This document shows, in pieces, positions 59,472 to 64,000 of a stretch of 64,000 bases of DNA (positions are counted from its first letter, which is position 1; every line of letters begins with the position of its first letter). Position numbers and translations under genes: made by a program. Origin of the DNA: Polytrichum commune (lineage: Eukaryota > Streptophyta > Polytrichopsida > Polytrichales > Polytrichaceae); contig OX485803.1 in the NCBI GenBank assembly GCA_950295325.1, positions 66,231,554 through 66,295,553 on the forward strand. Reading direction: 5' to 3'. Under the pieces are notes generated by a model. The model was given only the letters and a program-made list of their open reading frames with translations, was not told the origin of the DNA and did no database searches.

Positions 59472-60884
59472 ATGGAACCACTAGCCATACACATTCTATG
59501 TATTCACCATCAGAACCACAACTTCGGCACATCCAACCAAATAGAAGCAATCAAAACAACAATTGAAAAGATGCAAATCCCACAATACTACGCACAACAA
59601 ACCCCACCCACACCCCCTAACACAACAGTAAATAAAAATAATAAATGGAACAAAACATCGTACCCACTACATACAAACCTAACAGATGTACACATACCAG
59701 CACTACCAAACTTCGAAGTGAACACTACATTGAAATTTCCACCCCAATACAGTTACTATACAGACGGATCTTTCATCCCACCTAAAAAAGCCAGAGACGG
59801 ACATTGGAAGAAAGAGAAAGCAGGATACGGAATATATAACCCCACAAAACTAGACATACAAATATCAAAAAGATTCCCCGGCTTACAAACAATTTTCAGA
59901 GCCGAACTAATGGCTATCCACAAAACACTAAAAATAATTACTACCAAATATTCCCACGAACCGGCCCACATTTTTACGGACTGCCTCAACTGCCTATACG
60001 TTATCAACACACACATAAAACACCCAACACAACATAATAATCACGCCGACAAAACCATACTAACAAACATGGTAAAAATGCTAAAAAACCGCACACAACC
60101 CACTACACTCTACAAAGTCAAAGCACATATCAATATTAAAGGCAACGAACAAGCAGACACACTTGCTAAAAATGGTACCAAAAAACTATACAAAATCGCG
60201 TCAAAACCTTATGAATTCGCATACACCACACCATACTACTTCCATAAAGACACGTGGCCAGGACCAACAAAAAGGCCCGACAAAGGTCCAGTTAGATGTC
60301 TGGAAACATATATACAAAAACACGACCGCGAAAAAAATTTAGAAGTTATGGCACAAAGATTTCCAAACATATCCAAATGGACAAGGAACCCCGATATTGA
60401 TAACGAATTATCCAACAAATTCTGGTCTAATCCCGCAATATCCGACTCACAAAAAACATCACTATTAAAATTCCGCACTGGCCAATACATGGGTAATGCT
60501 AGAAAACAACTATTTTTTGGCATCCAAAGATTTCCATCGAAAACATGCCCAATATGTAACTCCCCCGATGCAGACACATGGCTCCATGTACTTCTAAAAT
60601 GTAATCAACACCATATACACGCACTTAGAACTAAAAGACACAATAAAGCTGTATGGGAAATAAGAAAACTAATACTATCATCACTAAAATCTAGATGCTA
60701 TATCCTTATGAATGCAGGAACATTCAATAACAACCCACAAGAAAATACAGTCCCAACATGGCTTCTATCCTGCACATGCGGCCCACATAGGTGCCACTGC
60801 AATGCTAGACTCAAACCAGATATACTATGTATCAGAGGACTCCCATACCAAAACACCCCACCATCAACCCCAACGAGTACCTAA
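59472..60884 (+). CDS. Retroelement RNase H / Cys-His polyprotein fragment
   Basis: A 470-codon ORF. Residues about 95-240 are RNase HI: YYTDGSF (Asp), FRAELMAI (Glu), IFTDCLNCLYVI (Asp) and KVKAHINIKGNEQADTLAK (His, Asn, Asp), so all four acidic residues and the histidine are present. About residues 355-385 is a CPICNSPDADTWLHVLLKC zinc-knuckle-like Cys/His motif, as follows RNase H in many non-LTR elements. A second Cys-rich patch (CTCGPHRCHCN) is near the end. RNase H would remove the RNA strand during reverse transcription. The element lacks reverse transcriptase, so it is not autonomous. The ORF ends in a shifted frame relative to the downstream fragment. Confidence 0.85.
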   Translation: MEPLAIHILCIHHQNHNFGTSNQIEAIKTTIEKMQIPQYYAQQTPPTPPNTTVNKNNKWNKTSYPLHTNLTDVHIPALPNFEVNTTLKFPPQYSYYTDGSFIPPKKARDGHWKKEKAGYGIYNPTKLDIQISKRFPGLQTIFRAELMAIHKTLKIITTKYSHEPAHIFTDCLNCLYVINTHIKHPTQHNNHADKTILTNMVKMLKNRTQPTTLYKVKAHINIKGNEQADTLAKNGTKKLYKIASKPYEFAYTTPYYFHKDTWPGPTKRPDKGPVRCLETYIQKHDREKNLEVMAQRFPNISKWTRNPDIDNELSNKFWSNPAISDSQKTSLLKFRTGQYMGNARKQLFFGIQRFPSKTCPICNSPDADTWLHVLLKCNQHHIHALRTKRHNKAVWEIRKLILSSLKSRCYILMNAGTFNNNPQENTVPTWLLSCTCGPHRCHCNARLKPDILCIRGLPYQNTPPSTPTST

Positions 60885-60937
60885 CAGTATAATTTATCGA
60901 ATTCACATACACGAATGACAGATTCCCTCAAGAAACC

Positions 60938-61207
60938 ATGGACAACAAAATCTCTAAATACCAACCACTAATTGACAAAATTAGATTGCATGGGTGGAAA
61001 GTCGACCCGCTTATAGTAATCACGGCAGGAGCTAGAGGAACAACCCATGCCCCTTCAATGAAACAACTCATAACCACATTCCAGCTAACAGAAACAGCCG
61101 TCAAAAACACATTCGATGCAATTAACACATCAACCATCCAGTATGCCGGATCAATCTTACTACACAAAAGAAGAATTGAAAATAACCAATCGATTCCTAA
61201 TAACTAA
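60938..61207 (+). pseudogene. C-terminal fragment of the retroelement polyprotein
   Basis: An 89-codon frame (contains KIRLHGWKVDPLIVITAGARG, then MKQLITTFQLTETAVKNTF) in a different frame from 59472-60884, with a TAA between. The GW-x-V-x-PLIVITAGARG stretch resembles the end domain found after RNase H in some non-LTR polyproteins (from memory). A frameshift near 60860 and a stop near 60891 separate it from the main ORF, so the copy is decayed. Confidence 0.6.
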
Positions 61208-61362
61208 ACCGTATTAAAAAATTAAAAAATTAAAAAAACAAAAAAAACACAGGGGTCTTAATAAAGACCAATCTTTATTAAATTGGACACCAATAGCTCA
61301 GGAAAGGTGGGAAGGAGACGGCTGGTTGGTACAAATTTCCTGCCTTTTAAACTCTAGCAACA

Positions 61363-61460
61363 CCAAGTCATGAACACGCAGTAAACAATCAACGGGAATC
61401 GAACCCGGAACGTCTTAATGCAAACTTCCTCCCTCAACCAACCTAGGAATCATGACTTGG
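61363..61460 (-). ncRNA. tRNA-like segment closed by an inverted repeat
   Basis: CCAAGTCATG (61363-61372) and CATGACTTGG (61451-61460) are perfect 10-base inverted arms. Between them the minus strand reads CCTAGGTTGGTTGAGGGAG, A-box-like, then GACGTTCCGGGTTCGATTCC, containing a canonical B-box/T-arm (GGTTCGATTCC, with flanking AACGGG/CCCGTT pairing). There is no acceptable complete cloverleaf and no anticodon was assigned. It may be a tRNA-derived SINE head captured in the retroelement's 3' region, or a structured RNA used by the element. It runs antisense to the element's ORFs. Confidence 0.6.
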
Positions 61461-61768
61461 ATGTCACATACACCAATAAATCATAACTTATGCTCTCAAG
61501 CACACATTCAGTTCAAACTGTAAAGCTACGGTGGACTGCCGTATTTACTTCCTGGTTACCAATAGTGTCCATCCTCGAAAGGGGAGAGTAGTTTTGTCCC
61601 AACGTCCCCTTGTCCTGTGGACATTGGGCCTTTGGCATCACGAACGGACACTCTATTCACGCCGGCCCCCCTGGAAAGGGACCGGAGTTTTTATCTATCT
61701 ATCTTTTATCTATCTATCCCAAGTATGCCATGGATGCCTACATATGACTCTTTTGAAGGCGAGGCTTG

Positions 61769-61825
61769 GGACTTGTGTTGAGAGTTGGGTGGAGTAAAAG
61801 CTAGACCCAACTTCAACACAAGTCC
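61769..61825. repeat. Imperfect 21-bp foldback beside the retroelement
   Basis: Arms 61769-61790 (GGACTTGTGTTGAGAGTTGG...) and 61805-61825 (ACCCAACTTCAACACAAGTC...) pair with one small bulge around a 14-base loop. TTGGGACTTG-like words recur at 59115, 61915 and 61934, so the retroelement inserted into an older local repeat. Confidence 0.75.
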
Positions 61826-62125
61826 TGTGTATTTTTATGCATCAAATAATCAAGATCTGATGTTAATCAATGAATATAAACCATATTTTAAATGGTTTCT
61901 TGAGGATCAAAAGTTGGGACTTGCTAACATGGCTTGGGACTTGGGATTCCCCATTCAAACCCCATCTCACATTAGAACCATCCACATTCCCTTGCTGGAT
62001 GCAAGTACAGTAATTAGGGCTTAAGAAGTCCAGTCCGTCCGATCGGAATCCAGATTCCCCACAACCGTCAGATCCACCACAGGTGCCTGTTCTCAAACAG
62101 AGGCCTGCTTGTTGTTGATTCCAAC

Positions 62126-62153
62126 GAGAGAGCGAGAGAGAGAGAGAGAGAGA
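62126..62153 (+). repeat. (GA)n tract in the bL25 leader
   Basis: A GAGAGCGAGAGA... run ends directly at the telo-box. GA tracts are common in plant 5' leaders and promoters. Confidence 0.9.
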
Positions 62154-62154
62154 G

Positions 62155-62175
62155 GGTTTAGGGTTTTAGGGTTTC
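62155..62175 (+). promoter_or_regulatory. Telo-box (AGGGTTTAGGGTTTT type)
   Basis: GGTTTAGGGTTTTAGGGTTT lies about 75 bases upstream of the bL25 start codon. Telo-boxes near the start of transcription are typical of plant ribosomal and translation genes. Function here is inferred from motif and position. Confidence 0.7.
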
Positions 62176-62248
62176 GTCTCATGAGCGTTGGAGCAGAAGT
62201 GCAAGGGAACCACAGGGAAGCAGAGGATTGGAGGTTGGGGTTCGCAGG

Positions 62249-63833
62249 ATGAGGGGCGCAGGATCCTTCGTCTTGCGTCTCTCTCGCTACGCAAAACAAC
62301 AGCAACAAAATCAACAACAATCCCGGCACATTGCCAATTGCTCTCTATTCCAAGAGTCCTCGCCGTTGACATCATCAACGCACCGAAGCTTGGTGGGGGC
62401 TGAGCCTCGATCTGTTCGGGAGTGCATTGCGCAGAGTGGAAACCCTAGTTTCGGATTCTCGTTTCTAAGGCACTTGTCGCAAGCTGCGGAGCGAGTGGAG
62501 CCGGATTCTGGTGCAGATGGCGAGGGTGGCGCCCCTCCTGTGGTCGAGGAAGTGAAACTCGATGACGTGATCAAGGCTGTCCCGCGGGACGCGTCAGGGA
62601 AGATTATCTGCAAGAAGGAGCGGAGGGCAGGGCGAGTGCCAAGCATTGTGTTTGGGCAGGAGAATGGACACCTTGGGGGTGACAAGCAGCTGTTGTCCGT
62701 GGAGACGAAGCAGATAGAGAGAGTGTTGAAAAGGATTGGCAAAAGTTTCTTCTTGTCGCGCACTTTTGATCTGGAAATATTTGACAACGAAGGTAAACCG
62801 CAGTCGAAAGAGCGCGTGCTGCCTCGTTCGGTGAGTTTTTGAGCAATCCTTAATTCACCTAACCTTATGTGTGAAGAACTTTCATCTCTGTGGCAGATGC
62901 TTGAGAGTCCTAAAACTCTTCGATTCTTGTATCATTCGGTAATATCGATGTGCACGATTAGAAGCTTGAAGTGATGATAATGGTATTTCTAGTGTATGTG
63001 AGAATTTGAGCTCCACCTGGTGACTGCAGTCTACAGGAACAATCCGTGGAGCTTATGTGAGGAATTTTGGAAGTGGGAGTGGTTTGCGACTTTTTGGGGT
63101 TTGGTGATGCATTCGAATGGGTGTTGTTTAGAGAAATATCAAGAAATTGAACCCTTGTGAGGCCAAAGCAACATACTATAAAGTTTGATTTTTGTTCACC
63201 TAGTATGTCAAAGTTCTTCTGTCCCTTGATTCACTCAGGGATCATTGTGCATTTCAGTACCCTAACCCAACACACACAGACACACACAAACTCTATATTC
63301 ACGTCAACCGTTCTTTTGTTTGGTGCCAGATTCATTTGCATGCAGGAACGGATAAAGTGATGAATGTCACCTTCATAAGAGCACCACCCACAGCACGGCT
63401 CAAAGTGAATGTTCCTCTGGTTTTTATCGGTGAAGATGCCTGTCCTGGCATTCGGAAAGGTGCGTTCTTTGGCTTTCTGATTGCTGGTGTTCTATTTTTG
63501 TTGTTTAGTGTGTAGGCTTACAAAATAATCTGTTTTGTTCCGGAAGTCTTTTTCAGCAATGTAATGTTGAGTGGAACTTTGAATGTATTTGCAGGTGGGT
63601 ACATTTATACAATGATGAGAACAGTGAAGTATAAGTGCCCAGGAGACGGTATCCCCCCGTGCATAGAAGTGGATCTCAGCAGTCTGGACATGGGTGACAA
63701 AATCCTACTGAAGGACCTGAAAGTTGGGCTGGGTTTAAGCCTTGTGCACACAGACAGCACCCTTCCTGTTTGCAAAGTCATGGGCTCCCGCACCTCTGGT
63801 AAGACTGAGGTGGCTGCCACCCCAGCTACATGA
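62249..63833 (+). CDS. Organellar ribosomal protein bL25
   Basis: A large-subunit ribosomal protein of the L25/TL5 family that binds 5S rRNA in bacteria; plant members of this type are probably mitochondrial. Three exons: 62249-62830, 63330-63459 and 63595-63833 (TGA). They give 316 residues. Residues 1 to about 85 are Arg/Ser/Gln-rich (MRGAGSFVLRLSRYAKQQQQ) and look like an organelle targeting region. Family blocks follow: RRAGRVPSIVFGQENG, IGKSFFLSRTFDLEIF, IHLHAGTDKVMNVTFIRAPP, VPLVFIGEDACPGIRKGGY, CPGDGIPPCIEVDLSSLDMG and LKVGLGL, in the order of Arabidopsis At4g23620/At5g66860-type proteins as I remember them. The ATG at 62249 is preferred over the upstream in-frame TTG. The leader has a GA tract and a telo-box. 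Confidence 0.93.
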
Positions 63834-64000
63834 GACCAATTTGTTCCTTAGAATACAACAACACGTCTTCAGGTGTCATTCTGGAGGTCATTCTGTGAAC
63901 GAACCTCTGAATTTGAGCAGGATATGAGGTGCTTAGCTCATACTGCAAAAGAGGCCTTACCTGCCTCATGCTTTTAATCCATTTGGTAGAAAGAGGTGTT

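Larger units (their letters stand above)
59165..61716 (+). mobile_element. 5'-truncated non-LTR-like retrotransposon
   Basis: The 14-base sequence TCCCAAGTATGCCA occurs at 59151-59164 and again at 61717-61730, immediately outside the element, so it is a perfect target-site duplication. The 2552-base insert has no terminal repeats. It encodes RNase H on the plus strand and ends in a TATC-type microsatellite tail (61690-61716). Coding strand composition (A and C rich, few G) differs strongly from the host genes. No reverse transcriptase domain is present, which fits 5' truncation. An A-rich stretch (about 61213-61250) lies internally, well before the tail. Confidence 0.85.

Noticed and set aside
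61391-61411. A complete tRNA gene
   Set aside because: Only the B-box/T-arm is convincing; acceptor and anticodon stems do not form a standard cloverleaf, so it is reported as tRNA-like only.
62604-62846. Minus-strand ORFs over the bL25 first exon
   Set aside because: They are shadow frames of a well supported gene on the other strand.

Overview
The window is nuclear DNA from a streptophyte, meaning a land plant or a close charophyte relative. The evidence is plant-type multi-exon genes with GT-AG introns and one GC-AG intron, TTTAGGG telomere-type motifs, a PTC52/PAO-like chloroplast Rieske oxygenase, a plant-type PDAT, and large amounts of small dispersed repeats. I cannot name the genus. 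The gene models below were built by joining exons by hand, using phase-compatible splice sites and resemblance to remembered Arabidopsis families. They are homology inferences with no transcript support.

Layout, left to right. (1) 197-5135 (+): lysophosphatidic acid acyltransferase of the LPAT2/3 type; its first exon lies outside the window. (2) 6474-13048 (-): phospholipid:diacylglycerol acyltransferase (PDAT), tail-to-tail with LPAT. Upstream of PDAT lies a degenerate satellite-like array (13.1-15.0 kb) whose units repeatedly carry a TTTGGCGCC-type motif. (3) 19824-22113 (-): a PITH-domain protein (PITHD1/At2g25950 type), with a three-copy 386-bp tandem array about 1.5 kb upstream of its start. 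(4) 28181-37429 (-): a nine-exon Rieske/PAO-like oxygenase (PTC52 type) whose introns are full of small inverted-repeat elements, including one nested insertion and a telomere-repeat hairpin. (5) 38.3-47.6 kb: repeat desert with a cluster of three copies of one MITE family. (6) 47980-49579 (+): mitochondrial Fe-S scaffold ISU/ISCU with a GC-AG first intron and a decayed partial copy of its first coding exon just upstream. (7) 50740-51076 (+): a broken GH18 chitinase remnant. (8) 55161-56557 (-): the 3' part of a small membrane protein with a Gly/Pro-rich tail. (9) 59165-61716 (+): a 5'-truncated non-LTR-like retroelement with RNase H, a perfect 14-bp target-site duplication, a (TATC)n tail and a tRNA-like segment inside its 3' region. 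(10) 62249-63833 (+): organellar ribosomal protein bL25, with a telo-box and GA tract in its leader.

The genes do not form an operon-like system. LPAT makes phosphatidic acid and PDAT makes triacylglycerol, so two steps of glycerolipid synthesis sit side by side; whether this matters is unknown. ISU and bL25 both serve mitochondria (bL25 possibly plastids) but are 13 kb apart. I saw no rRNA genes, no complete tRNA gene and no CRISPR array. The most unusual structures are the PDAT-upstream satellite, the tRNA-like hairpin in the retroelement, the nested MITE and the duplicated ISU presequence exon.
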